The notes beneath the pieces are model-generated. The model saw only the letters and a program-made list of their open reading frames with translations. It had not been told where the DNA came from and did no database searches. Shown here piece after piece: positions 8,314 to 17,276 of a DNA stretch of 51,468 bases. Source of the stretch: Robinsoniella sp. (GTDB taxonomy: Bacteria; Bacillota; Clostridia; Lachnospirales; Lachnospiraceae); NCBI GenBank assembly GCA_022788205.1, contig JALEVQ010000074.1:1-51468 (forward strand), written 5' to 3'. The position numbers and the translations under genes are program-made. The first letter of the stretch is position 1. Each line of letters begins with the position of its first letter.

Positions 8314-8902
8314 GATGATTTATCTGGCGGCTGGAAACAGTCGCCGTTTTGGCAGTAATAAACTGTATCACGAAATCGAGGGCAGACCGATGTTTCAGTA
8401 TGGGCTGGAGGCGCTGGAAAAAGTTCTCAGAAGGAGAGAAGAGACTACCTTGACGGTGGTGACACAGTATTCTGAGATATGCGAGTATGTGTTAGAAAAG
8501 CAGAGAGTCTGGGGCGGGAGGATCTCGGCGGTGGCGTCGCCGGAGGCAGAAAAGGGGATTTCTTATTCCATCCGCGCAGGACTCTCAGGGGATCGTGCAG
8601 ATTACTATCTTTTTTGTGTGGCAGACCAGCCGTGGATCAGCGATGAGACGATTCTGCACCTGATCGAGAAAACAACGCAGGAAGGCTATATCGGCGGTTT
8701 TGCACAGTGGAACGGGGTGAGCGGCAATCCGGCGATATTTTCGGACAGGTTGTTTCCCGAGCTTTTGGCGCTCACGGGAGATACCGGGGGAAAGAAGATC
8801 CTGCGGGGCAGAGAAAACGTGTGTACTGTTCAGGTGGAAAATCCGATAGAAATAGAGGACATCGACGAGATCAGTATGCTGCCGTTTGATACAAAAAAAT
8901 AA
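8303..8902 (+). CDS. MocA-like molybdenum cofactor nucleotidyltransferase
   Basis: A 199-residue nucleotidyltransferase of the MobA/MocA type. It opens with YLAAGNSRRFGSNKL, matching the L-A-A-G-x-S-x-R-x-G-x-x-K nucleotide-binding signature, and has CVADQPWI near residue 111 (family D-Q-P) and GNPAIF near residue 145. MocA adds CMP to molybdopterin to make the cytosine dinucleotide cofactor used by many hydroxylases of this class. Its position in the operon, overlapping the large subunit by 11 bases, fits cofactor maturation for this enzyme. CTP rather than GTP use is inferred from family and context. Confidence 0.85.
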   Translation: MKIKMIYLAAGNSRRFGSNKLYHEIEGRPMFQYGLEALEKVLRRREETTLTVVTQYSEICEYVLEKQRVWGGRISAVASPEAEKGISYSIRAGLSGDRADYYLFCVADQPWISDETILHLIEKTTQEGYIGGFAQWNGVSGNPAIFSDRLFPELLALTGDTGGKKILRGRENVCTVQVENPIEIEDIDEISMLPFDTKK

Positions 8903-8930
8903 AAGGTTTAGAAATTGGAGGCATAGAAAA

Positions 8931-9557
8931 TTGAATTTTCGCAGAGCAAATAAAACAGAAATTGGTACCTGTACAGACATCATAAAAGATGCTTTTTATG
9001 GTTATGAGTTTTTTGAGGTGTATGTGGATGACCCACAGCAGAGAAGACTCTTTTTTGAGACAATGATGGAGGGTTGGATGGAGTCTTCCTCCAAGAAAGG
9101 TACAGTACTGATTGCTGAGCAAAAAGGAGAGATCACAGCTGTCGCGGTGCTGAAGGAACCCGATGGGGAAGAGATTGATCTGGTTGATCTGGAAAGTCCG
9201 CAGAGTAGCAGGATGATCGCAATAGGAGGCAGACAAAATGTCGAACAGTTCAAGGAGATGTGTGAGATCTCAGATAAAGCGTGCCGTAGTTTGCCAGATC
9301 CAAAATGGCATCTTGTACTTCTGGCTGTGCCAAAGAAGTGGGGAGGACAGGGAATTGGAAGCCGTATGTTGCAGGAAGGAATTCTCCCTTATATAGCAAG
9401 CTGCGGTGGGGGTTTACTAACGTTCAACACGAACGTACAAAAAAATCGTTTGTTTTATAAAAAGAATGGATTTGAAGAATTTGAGGGCGAAATAATCCAT
9501 CGAAATGGAAAAGAGGTAGGAAACTGGAGCTACAAGATCATGGTGAGAGAAAAGTAA
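8931..9557 (+). CDS. GNAT-family N-acetyltransferase
   Basis: A 208-residue acetyltransferase with a classical GNAT fold. The acetyl-CoA loop appears as PKKWGGQGIGSRML near residue 132 (R/Q-x-x-G-x-G/A pattern), followed by FNTNVQKNRLFYKKNGF. The substrate is unknown. TTG at 8931 is chosen because TGGAGG lies 10 bases upstream; the upstream in-frame ATG at 8886 overlaps the mocA-like gene and adds a basic stretch without GNAT similarity. It sits 28 bases behind the xdh operon and may be its last gene, though a link to purine metabolism is not evident. Confidence 0.8.
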   Translation: MNFRRANKTEIGTCTDIIKDAFYGYEFFEVYVDDPQQRRLFFETMMEGWMESSSKKGTVLIAEQKGEITAVAVLKEPDGEEIDLVDLESPQSSRMIAIGGRQNVEQFKEMCEISDKACRSLPDPKWHLVLLAVPKKWGGQGIGSRMLQEGILPYIASCGGGLLTFNTNVQKNRLFYKKNGFEEFEGEIIHRNGKEVGNWSYKIMVREK

Positions 9558-9651
9558 AAAAATACAGTGTAGAAGAATTAATCTGAGCACACGAACGGAA
9601 AGTATGATATGATAGAAAAGACAGTTTGATTAACGGAAAAGGAGTACGATT

Positions 9652-11142
9652 ATGCCTGTATTTGATTTTAGCGACACATCAGCCAACAAAAAAGAGAATG
9701 ATCCGGAATGTACCTACACGACTTTTCGCTCCAGCGAGGAGAGCACCTCGCCGGAAAAACCGATTTTGATTCTGGACAACCGTGAGAGAGCATGGAAACA
9801 TCATTCCTGCGGTGTTTTTACCAATCCGAGCAAGAGGACGGCTTTTGAGTTCAAGGAGGAAGATGGAAAGATCTGTGCAGATATTTTGCAGATTGATGCA
9901 CGCTTTGTCAGCCTGATTCGGTGGCTGGGGGAAAATCACATCAGTGTGCGGCTGTCCGGCGCGAACCGGATGGATGGCTATGCGGTCTATAAGATCCGCG
10001 AGATTGCGTTCGGAGGTGGGACAAAGCTCTCGGCGGAGGATGGCTTTCTCCAGTTTATGATAGAAAGGCTGCTGGCAAGCAGTGCGCCTGAGGAGGAGAA
10101 GGACGAGGAAGAACAGGAAGAAGCAGGAGACAGTATGAAACTGACAAGTCTCCAGAGCATCACAGATTTTATGACATGCGCTGGAAGAACGTTGCCGGAC
10201 AATATCCGTCTCTGGGCGAGAAGAAATCTTGCAGTAGCGCGATCCAATGAGGTGACTCCGGAAGAGAGACGACATGCTCAGCGTGCACTTTCCATCATGA
10301 TGAACATTCAGTGGAAACATAATTACTTTGAGTCGATCGATCCGCAGGAGGCACGCCGCATTCTGGACGAAGAGTTGTACGGCATGGAAAGGGTAAAACA
10401 GAGGATTATTGAGACGATCATACAGATCAACCGCACGCACACACTCCCTGCATACGGTCTTTTGCTGGTTGGACCGGCAGGGACAGGAAAATCACAGATT
10501 GCGTATGCGGTGGCGCGTATCCTGAAGCTGCCGTGGACAACACTTGATATGAGTTCCATCAACGATCCGGAACAGTTGACAGGAAGTTCTCGTATCTATG
10601 CAAATGCGAAGCCGGGGATTATCATGGAGGCATTTTCCATGGCAGGGGAATCGAACCTTGTCTTCATCATCAACGAGTTGGACAAAGCAGCGGCAGGAAA
10701 GGGAAATGGCAATCCGGCAGATGTGCTTTTGACACTTCTTGACAATCTTGGATTCACCGACAATTACATAGAATGTATGGTCCCGACGGCAGGAGTCTAC
10801 CCGATCGCGACCGCCAATGAGAAGGATAAGATCAGCGCACCGCTGATGTCACGTTTTGCCGTGATCGATATTCCGGACTACACGCCGGAGGAGAAGAAAA
10901 TCATTTTTTCAAAATTCGCACTTCCAAAAGTTCTAGGGCGCATGGGGCTGCACGAGAACGAATGTGTCGTGACGGAGGATGCACTTGATGCAGTGATTGA
11001 GAAATATGCAGATACGACCGGAATCCGTGACTTAGAGCAGGCAGCAGAGCATATGGCAGCAAATGCACTGTACCAGATCGAAGTAAACCATATCACAGAG
11101 GTTGTCTTTGACGCAGAAATGGTGCGAGACCTGTTGGCATAG
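9652..11142 (+). CDS. Lon-type AAA+ ATPase lacking the protease domain
   Basis: A 496-residue protein with an unrecognised N-terminal region (1-220, including an acidic EEEKDEEEQEE linker near 147) and a C-terminal AAA+ module close to that of Lon. The DPQEARRILDEELYGMERVK stretch mimics the Lon helix before the ATPase. Walker A GPAGTGKS is near residue 274. The Walker B strand reads VFIINELDKA near 336, with Asn in place of the usual Asp but the Glu retained. Sensor 1 (ATANEKDKI), the arginine finger (MSRFAVIDI) and sensor 2 (GIRDLEQ) are present. The serine-lysine protease domain of Lon is absent; the protein ends after the small AAA subdomain. It is probably an unfoldase or remodelling factor. 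RBS is AAAAGGAG. It is monocistronic, ended by a strong terminator. Confidence 0.85.
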   Translation: MPVFDFSDTSANKKENDPECTYTTFRSSEESTSPEKPILILDNRERAWKHHSCGVFTNPSKRTAFEFKEEDGKICADILQIDARFVSLIRWLGENHISVRLSGANRMDGYAVYKIREIAFGGGTKLSAEDGFLQFMIERLLASSAPEEEKDEEEQEEAGDSMKLTSLQSITDFMTCAGRTLPDNIRLWARRNLAVARSNEVTPEERRHAQRALSIMMNIQWKHNYFESIDPQEARRILDEELYGMERVKQRIIETIIQINRTHTLPAYGLLLVGPAGTGKSQIAYAVARILKLPWTTLDMSSINDPEQLTGSSRIYANAKPGIIMEAFSMAGESNLVFIINELDKAAAGKGNGNPADVLLTLLDNLGFTDNYIECMVPTAGVYPIATANEKDKISAPLMSRFAVIDIPDYTPEEKKIIFSKFALPKVLGRMGLHENECVVTEDALDAVIEKYADTTGIRDLEQAAEHMAANALYQIEVNHITEVVFDAEMVRDLLA

Positions 11143-11183
11143 ATAGAATAAGAGATCTTATAAAAAGAGGAAAATATTTTGGG

Positions 11184-11235
11184 TTCCCCCTCCACAGAAT
11201 CATTTGGTTGATTTTGTGGAGGGGGAATTATTTAT
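11184..11235 (+). terminator. Rho-independent terminator
   Basis: The arms ttccccctccaca (11184-11196) and tgtggagggggaa (11215-11227) are perfect complements, followed by a TTATTTATTT run. It closes the AAA+ gene. The AT-rich stretch from 11236 to 11495 holds several TATAAT-like boxes (for example 11390-11395) but no recognised riboswitch or gene. Confidence 0.9.
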
Positions 11236-11495
11236 TTGAGATGCCGAATAATAATGAGATAGAAGTCCTGATTTTCTGTATAATCTATCTATTTAACTTA
11301 TTATATCTTTTTTATCTAATAGAAAAATTAGAAAACATCAAAAAGATTAAAAAATGAAAGAAATAGATAGAATTTTTGCGAAAAAGTGTTATAATTGGTG
11401 GTAAGCGGACTTTTTGCGATCTGCTTCGCTGCCCACACAATTGTTGTAGCAAAATAAGACACCATGGAAAGATTTATGACAAAAGGAGGAGAGGT

Positions 11496-13673
11496 ATGAT
11501 TTATTTAGTTATAATTGCAGCAGTGTTGGCTTTAGGGTTCGCCGCTTTCAACTTTATGACGGTAAAGCGAATGCCGGAAGGAACGAAAGAGATGGCGGAG
11601 ATTTCAGGGGCAATCCGGATAGGTGCGAATGCGTTTATCCGGTACGAGTACAAAGTATTGTACACGGTGATTGCCATCGTAGCAGTTCTTATGGCAGTGA
11701 TCACGACATGGCATGCAGCGGTGGCGCTGCTGATTGGTTCTGTTATGTCGGGATGTGCTGGATTTGTGGGGATGAAGATTGCGACCTATGCAAATGTCAG
11801 AGTGACAAACCGTGCAAGGGAGACAAAAGACATCGGAGAAACCGTGAAGGTTGCTTTTCGAGGAGGATCCGTCATGGGATTGTGTGTCGGAGGATGTGCA
11901 CTTCTGGGGCTGTTTCTGGTGTACGTAATTTTCGGAATCGGTATGGGGCAGCTTGATATCACGACAGCATCGTACAAAAATATGCTGGGCTTAAGCTTTT
12001 GCCCGTTTACGATGACTCTTTCCGGGTATGCACTGGGATGCTCTCTGGTGGCGATGTTTAACCGTGTAGGTGGGGGAATTTATACAAAAGCAGCAGATAT
12101 GGGAGCAGATTTAGTTGGAAAGACAGAGGCACACATTCCTGAGGATGATCCGAGAAATCCAGCAACGATTGCAGATAATGTTGGGGATAACGTTGGTGAT
12201 GTGGCAGGCTTGGGATCGGATTTGCTGGAAAGCTTTGTGGGAGCGATCTCCTCTGGTATTATTCTTGCATATCATATGTTCTCCAAATCTCTTGCCGAAA
12301 ATACAGGAATGACGAATGAGATGCTAAAAACGTTGATTCTTTTCCCGATGATTTTTGTGGCTTTGGGATTGATTGCATGCTGTATTGGAATCGCATTTTT
12401 ACTGTTGAAGAAACAGATGTCTAAAGATCCGCATAAGGATTTGAATGGGGCGACTTATATTGCGGCAGGTATGACACTGGTGTTTGGAGTGATCGTTTCC
12501 TATGTGATGTTCCACGGATATGAAGCTTCTGCATTGAATCGTATTCTGGGATTTAAGTGTGGATGGATTTCTACATGGATTGCAGCGGCAATCGGCGTGA
12601 TTGCAGGTGTGGTGATTGGCATGATCGCGGAATATTATACTTCAGCTGATTTTCAGCCGACGCGCAACCTGGCGCAGGCTTCCCTGGAGGGAGCAGCACT
12701 CACGATCACACAGGGTATGGCGCTGGGAATGAAATCATGTATGGCACCGTGTGTGATTTTAGGTGTGGGTATCATTGTATCTTATCAGGTATCTGGAATG
12801 TATGGAGTAGCGATGGCAGCAATGGGAATGCTTTCTTTTGTGACAGCAACCGTCTCAGTTGATACTTATGGCCCGATTTCAGACAACGCCGGAGGCATCG
12901 CAGAAATGTCGAAACTGGATCCGGAAGTGCGAAAAATTACCGATACGCTGGATTCTGTCGGAAATACGACGGCTGCAATCGGAAAAGGATTTGCGATCGG
13001 TTCTGGCGCATTGGCAGCACTTGCCCTGATGATTTCGTACTTATATTCTTATAATGATTTCAGCACAGCATTGATTTTGAACCTGGTGGAGCCGATGACG
13101 CTTGCCGGTGTGATTATCGGAGGTGCATTGCCGTTCCTGTTTTCTGGTATGTTGATTGAGGCAGTGGCAAAAGCAGCGCGCAAGATGGTCGATGAGGTTC
13201 GACGTCAGTTTAAGGAAATTCCTGGAATTCTGGAAGGAAAGGCAAAGCCGGATTATAAGACTTGCATTGAGATCTCTTCGAAGGGAGCAATTGCGGAGAT
13301 GAAGATTCCTTCTCTTCTTGCCATCGCAGTGCCGGTGGTATGTGGATTCGTTCTGGGACCGGAGTTTGTCGGTGGAATCCTGATCGGCTCTACGATCTGT
13401 TCTATCATGATTGCCATCTATGCCGGAAATGCCGGAGGAGCATGGGACAATGGTAAGAAATATATCGAATCCGGAGAAATCCCTGGCGCAGGCAAGGGAA
13501 GCGAGGCACACGATGCGGCCGTGGTCGGGGATACCGTCGGTGATCCACTGAAAGATACCGTTGGACCATGTCTTGATATTTTTATCAAGATCATGTCTAC
13601 CGTGTCTCTGGTGGCAGTGGCTGTCTTTGCAGAACATAATCTGGCAGACTGGTTTGCGAGAATTTTCGGGTAA
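11496..13673 (+). CDS. hppA: Membrane-bound pyrophosphatase (ion-pumping, K+-dependent type)
   Basis: A 725-residue integral membrane pyrophosphatase that couples hydrolysis of cytoplasmic pyrophosphate to export of Na+ or H+. About 16 membrane segments are visible. Pyrophosphate-binding motifs include DMGADLVGKTEAHIPEDDP, DNVGDNVGDVAGLGSDLLE, TYGPISDNAGGIAEM, and, near the C-terminus, DTVGDPLKDTVGPC. The GNTTAAIGKG motif has Ala where K+-independent enzymes have Lys, indicating the K+-dependent subfamily. Na+ versus H+ specificity cannot be settled by eye, but Na+ pumping is common in this subfamily. The start at 11496 follows AAAGGAGGAG; the open frame extends 40 codons upstream without family similarity. 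Confidence 0.96.
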   Translation: MIYLVIIAAVLALGFAAFNFMTVKRMPEGTKEMAEISGAIRIGANAFIRYEYKVLYTVIAIVAVLMAVITTWHAAVALLIGSVMSGCAGFVGMKIATYANVRVTNRARETKDIGETVKVAFRGGSVMGLCVGGCALLGLFLVYVIFGIGMGQLDITTASYKNMLGLSFCPFTMTLSGYALGCSLVAMFNRVGGGIYTKAADMGADLVGKTEAHIPEDDPRNPATIADNVGDNVGDVAGLGSDLLESFVGAISSGIILAYHMFSKSLAENTGMTNEMLKTLILFPMIFVALGLIACCIGIAFLLLKKQMSKDPHKDLNGATYIAAGMTLVFGVIVSYVMFHGYEASALNRILGFKCGWISTWIAAAIGVIAGVVIGMIAEYYTSADFQPTRNLAQASLEGAALTITQGMALGMKSCMAPCVILGVGIIVSYQVSGMYGVAMAAMGMLSFVTATVSVDTYGPISDNAGGIAEMSKLDPEVRKITDTLDSVGNTTAAIGKGFAIGSGALAALALMISYLYSYNDFSTALILNLVEPMTLAGVIIGGALPFLFSGMLIEAVAKAARKMVDEVRRQFKEIPGILEGKAKPDYKTCIEISSKGAIAEMKIPSLLAIAVPVVCGFVLGPEFVGGILIGSTICSIMIAIYAGNAGGAWDNGKKYIESGEIPGAGKGSEAHDAAVVGDTVGDPLKDTVGPCLDIFIKIMSTVSLVAVAVFAEHNLADWFARIFG

Positions 13674-13811
13674 AGAATGACGAAATAGAACACAAAGAGA
13701 GAGCAAAAATTGGAATAGAAATACAAAAAATGGAACACCATGGGAAGACTTATGTGCAAAATGGATAATAATTTGAACAAATATTTACCTTGAACAGCAA
13801 TTATTTACAAC

Positions 13812-13840
13812 TTTTCAATTGATGAAACAGCTGGTATAAT
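13812..13840 (+). promoter_or_regulatory. Promoter of the secreted carboxylesterase gene
   Basis: TATAAT at 13835-13840 is preceded by a 17-base spacer and TTTTCA (13812-13817), a four-of-six match to the -35 consensus. The predicted leader is about 45 bases. Confidence 0.6.
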
Positions 13841-13893
13841 GAAATCACCTTAAAGGAAACGGTAATTTTATTACAAGAAGGAGAGGTAAAACT

Positions 13894-15465
13894 ATGAAAA
13901 AATGGAGATGTGTGGTTGCAGCAACAACCGCAGCAATGGCAACAATGGCAGCTATGCCTGTAATGGCAGCAGAGTACGACGCAAATAACCCGCCGATCGT
14001 AACGACAGAAAAAGGTCAGCTGATGGGATTCATGGATGAGGATACCTATACATTCCTCGGCATCCCATATGCACAGGCAGAGCGTTTCCAGGAGCCACAG
14101 GAAGTAGAGGCTTGGGAAGGCGTAAAGAGTGCACAGACATACGGAACAATTTCTCCAATTCCGGATCAGACATCTGTTGGATCAGATGAGATGATGTGGC
14201 CACATCGTTACTGGATTCAGAACGAAAACTGCATGAACCTGAACGTATGGACACAGTCTCTTGACACAAGTGCAAAGAAACCTGTTCTGGTATTCTTCCA
14301 TGGCGGCGGATACACAAACGGTTCTTCTGTCGAGTCCGCAGCATATGACGGAAAGAACTTAAGCGAGTATGGCGACGTTGTTGTTGTTACAGTAAACCAC
14401 AGACTGAATGTACTTGGTTTCCTTGATCTGACAGCTTACGGCGATGAGTATGCAGGTTCTTCAAACCTTGGTATCAAAGATTTAGTAGCATCTCTTGAGT
14501 GGGTACAGGAAAACATCGAATACTTCGGTGGAGATCCTGACAACGTAACAATCTTTGGACAGTCCGGCGGCGGCGGAAAAGTTACTACTTTGATGCGTAC
14601 ACCAGCAGCAGAGGGTCTGTTTGACAAAGCTATCTGCCAGAGTGGTATCTTCGGCGGAACAACAAAAGAGAGCGAGCAGGAAGAGACAGCACGTCTGCTT
14701 GAGCAGCTCGGATTAGACGAGACTCAGGTTGATGAACTGAAGACAATGAACTACCATGATCTGATCGAAGCAGCTCAGGCAGCTGGATTATCATGGAACC
14801 CAGAAAACGATGGCGAGTACATCCTGGATGACTACTGTGATTGGGCAAACGATATCCCATTCATGGCTAGTACCGTATTCAGTGAGTTCGATTACAACTG
14901 GATGGTTGAAGGACCAAACAAGAACGAGTGGACAGAAGAAGAGTCTATGGCTCGTCTGACAGAGAAATATGGTGACAAAGCAGAAGCAATCGCTGAGGAA
15001 TTCCAGAAAGTATTCCCGGGAAGAAATATCGCAGATGCATACTTCTATGATGCATATCTGCCATGGGCAGCAATCAGCAGAGAGGGTGTAGAAGGCATCC
15101 TGAATCACAAACTTGAGAACGCAACAGCTCCTGTTTACGAGTATCTGTTCGATTACGAAGTTCCTGTAAACGGCGGCGCTCTTGCTTTCCACTGCTGCGA
15201 TCTGATTTATGTATTCCACAATGTTGATATCCCGGTTGTTACACGCGCAACAGGCGGAGATGAGACAGCACACAAAGTACAGGATGAAGTTGCAAGCGCT
15301 ATCGTTGCATTCGCAACAACTGGCGATCCAAGCACAGAGTCTCTGGAGTGGAAAGCATATACACAGGATGAGAAGAACATCATGGTATTCTCAGCTGACA
15401 GCAAGTGCACAATCCTGAACGATGAGCAGCTCTACACATTAGCAGCAGAGGCTATGAACAACTAA
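13894..15465 (+). CDS. Secreted type-B carboxylesterase
   Basis: A 523-residue serine hydrolase of the carboxylesterase type-B family. A signal peptide (MKKWRCVVAATTAAMATMAA, cleavage after VMAA near residue 26) predicts export. The oxyanion region is VFFHGGGYTNGS near residue 132. The nucleophile lies in FGQSGGGGK near residue 224, and the catalytic His in ALAFHCCDLIY near 433. Members hydrolyse esters of varied alcohols and acids; the substrate here is unknown. No lipobox or wall anchor is visible, so the product is probably released. Codons are strongly biased towards one choice per residue compared with neighbouring genes, suggesting high expression. RBS is AAGGAGAGG. Both sides are bounded, so it is a single-gene unit. 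Confidence 0.93.
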   Translation: MKKWRCVVAATTAAMATMAAMPVMAAEYDANNPPIVTTEKGQLMGFMDEDTYTFLGIPYAQAERFQEPQEVEAWEGVKSAQTYGTISPIPDQTSVGSDEMMWPHRYWIQNENCMNLNVWTQSLDTSAKKPVLVFFHGGGYTNGSSVESAAYDGKNLSEYGDVVVVTVNHRLNVLGFLDLTAYGDEYAGSSNLGIKDLVASLEWVQENIEYFGGDPDNVTIFGQSGGGGKVTTLMRTPAAEGLFDKAICQSGIFGGTTKESEQEETARLLEQLGLDETQVDELKTMNYHDLIEAAQAAGLSWNPENDGEYILDDYCDWANDIPFMASTVFSEFDYNWMVEGPNKNEWTEEESMARLTEKYGDKAEAIAEEFQKVFPGRNIADAYFYDAYLPWAAISREGVEGILNHKLENATAPVYEYLFDYEVPVNGGALAFHCCDLIYVFHNVDIPVVTRATGGDETAHKVQDEVASAIVAFATTGDPSTESLEWKAYTQDEKNIMVFSADSKCTILNDEQLYTLAAEAMNN

Positions 15466-15544
15466 TTGTTCCATCAGCAGGAAGAATAAAAAAATAGCAT
15501 AGACATCGGAGATCTGTGAGATCTCTGAGTAAAAGAAATAGAAG

Positions 15545-15580
15545 CAGGGCTGACACATAAAATGTGTCAGCCCTGTTTTA
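15545..15580. terminator. Terminator shared by convergent genes
   Basis: The perfect 13-base arms cagggctgacaca and tgtgtcagccctg are separated by taaaa and followed by TTTTA on the plus strand. The stop codon of the convergent histidine kinase gene lies in the right arm (15567-15569), so the kinase's last codons are part of this hairpin. Confidence 0.9.
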
Positions 15581-16589
15581 TGATGGAAAATCGGATTGTG
15601 ATTTGAAATCCGCTCCCCCACTTGGAATCTGCTTCGAGGGAAAGCTTTAGATGGCGAGCAATCTCACTTGCAAGATAGAGTCCCATGCCGGTTGCCTTCT
15701 GCCGGTTTTCGCCGGAATTGCCGCTAAATCCTTTCTCAAAGATATACGGAAGATCGCTGCTGCGGACGCCGATTCCATTGTCTGAGATGCAGAGGATACT
15801 CTGATCTTCTGTGCGGGAGAAGGCGAAAGAAAGCTTTGGTGTCCGGTTTTCATCACAGTATTTGAGCGCGTTGCTGACGATCTGGCAAAGCAAAAACGAG
15901 AAACCTCTGCGGTCAGTGTAGACAGAAACATTAGGCACATCGATCATCACGGCAAACCCTTTTTCGACCAGCAGAGGTTGGTAATCTTCCAGCACCTCTG
16001 TGATACATTCACACAGATCCATCTCTTCAAACAGAAAATCTTTGTGAGGTCCTTTCAGGCGGGCATAGAAGAGCATCTGGTTTACAGATTCCTGTATACG
16101 GTTTCGGATATAGTCAAGCTTGAAACTGACATTCTCTGGAAATTCATCGCGCCGGTTGTCGAGGAGAAGAGTCAGAAGCGAGAGCGGCGTCTTCGTCTCG
16201 TGTGCCCACGCCTCGACGTATTCTTCGTAGTCTGAGATCTGCGCCAGCAGTTGTTCATAATCGCTCTGCTTTTTGCGGAGCTCACATCCAAGTATCCGAA
16301 TCATCTGACCATCCCAATCACTACTCAATCTGAGTAAATTTTTCTCATTTTGCTCGTCAGGAAACTGGAGAAAATACAGAAAAGCTTGTTGACGCTGCTT
16401 TTCACGGCGGGAGAGAATGATCAGCAAAATTCCAAACAGTAGGAGTGTTCCAAGAATCATCACACCTATCAGAGCACGAAATGCTTTGATATTGGCGATC
16501 CACAGAATCAGCGCCGATACGCTGTCTATACCGAGAAGAAGAAAAAGCCATGGGGCATATTTCCTAAAAATGTTCCATTTATGTCTCAT
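15567..16589 (-). CDS. Intramembrane-sensing histidine kinase (BceS-type)
   Basis: A 340-residue sensor kinase with two N-terminal membrane helices (about residues 13-35 and 38-58) separated by only a few residues. That is the architecture of BceS-type kinases, which sense through a partner ABC transporter rather than an extracellular domain. The phospho-acceptor His lies in EAWAHETKTPLSLL near residue 130. The N box is CQIVSNALKYCDEN and the G boxes are ISDNGIGV and GMGLYLA. It overlaps the response regulator gene by 11 bases and belongs to a four-gene unit with the ABC transporter upstream. Confidence 0.9.
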   Translation of the reverse strand: MRHKWNIFRKYAPWLFLLLGIDSVSALILWIANIKAFRALIGVMILGTLLLFGILLIILSRREKQRQQAFLYFLQFPDEQNEKNLLRLSSDWDGQMIRILGCELRKKQSDYEQLLAQISDYEEYVEAWAHETKTPLSLLTLLLDNRRDEFPENVSFKLDYIRNRIQESVNQMLFYARLKGPHKDFLFEEMDLCECITEVLEDYQPLLVEKGFAVMIDVPNVSVYTDRRGFSFLLCQIVSNALKYCDENRTPKLSFAFSRTEDQSILCISDNGIGVRSSDLPYIFEKGFSGNSGENRQKATGMGLYLASEIARHLKLSLEADSKWGSGFQITIRFSIIKQG

Positions 16590-17265
16590 GGGGAACCTCC
16601 CCAGCCGTCAGCTGATAACCGACACCGCGGACTAGCGTGATCTTCTGGCGCATTCCCATGCTTTGCATGGTTTTCTTTAGCCTGGTGAGATTGACCTGCA
16701 AGGCATTCTCATCGATAAACTCGGTGGTTCCCCAGAGCGCGAGGAACAGATCCTCCTTGCGGACCACTTCCTGCCCATGTGTCAGAAAGATTTCGAGAAG
16801 CTTTCCCTGATTTTTGGGAAGAACCACGGACTGATTGTGGATGTACAAGGTATAGGTCTGACGATCAAGAAGAAAATCCGTTCCTTCCAGGAGATGGGCG
16901 CGACCTTCATATCGCTTGAGGACATTGGCGATCCGCGCGAGCAGGCGCTCTTTTCGGAATGGCTTTGTCAGATATTCGTCTGCGCCGAGATCTAAGGCAT
17001 GGAGTTCATCTCTCATCTGATCACGAGATGTCAAGACCAAAATCGGAATCGCACTTTTTTGTTTTATTTCACGGCAAATCTGAAATCCACTGGTGACCGG
17101 AAGATTTAAATCGAGCAGCACCAGATCAGGGGAGAGGCAGAGAAGCTGATCTGCCACATCTTCAAATAGAGTGAGGGCATCCACCTCATAGCCTGCCTTT
17201 TGTATCATCTGGATCAATTCTTCGCGCACCAGCACTTCATCCTCCACAATCGCAATTCGTTTCAA
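16579..17265 (-). CDS. OmpR/PhoB-family response regulator (BceR-type)
   Basis: A 228-residue regulator with a receiver domain (residues 1-115) and a winged-helix DNA-binding domain (about 130-222). The acidic pocket is EDE near residue 8, the phosphorylated Asp is in LVLLDLNLPVTSG near 52, and the conserved Lys is in YLTKPF near 101. The start codon is TTG at 17265 with GAGGTG about 9 bases upstream. It should be phosphorylated by the adjacent kinase and activate the neighbouring ABC transporter genes. It lies 11 bases downstream of the permease gene. Confidence 0.93.
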   Translation of the reverse strand: MKRIAIVEDEVLVREELIQMIQKAGYEVDALTLFEDVADQLLCLSPDLVLLDLNLPVTSGFQICREIKQKSAIPILVLTSRDQMRDELHALDLGADEYLTKPFRKERLLARIANVLKRYEGRAHLLEGTDFLLDRQTYTLYIHNQSVVLPKNQGKLLEIFLTHGQEVVRKEDLFLALWGTTEFIDENALQVNLTRLKKTMQSMGMRQKITLVRGVGYQLTAGEVPHET

Positions 17266-17276
17266 ATTTTTTCACC

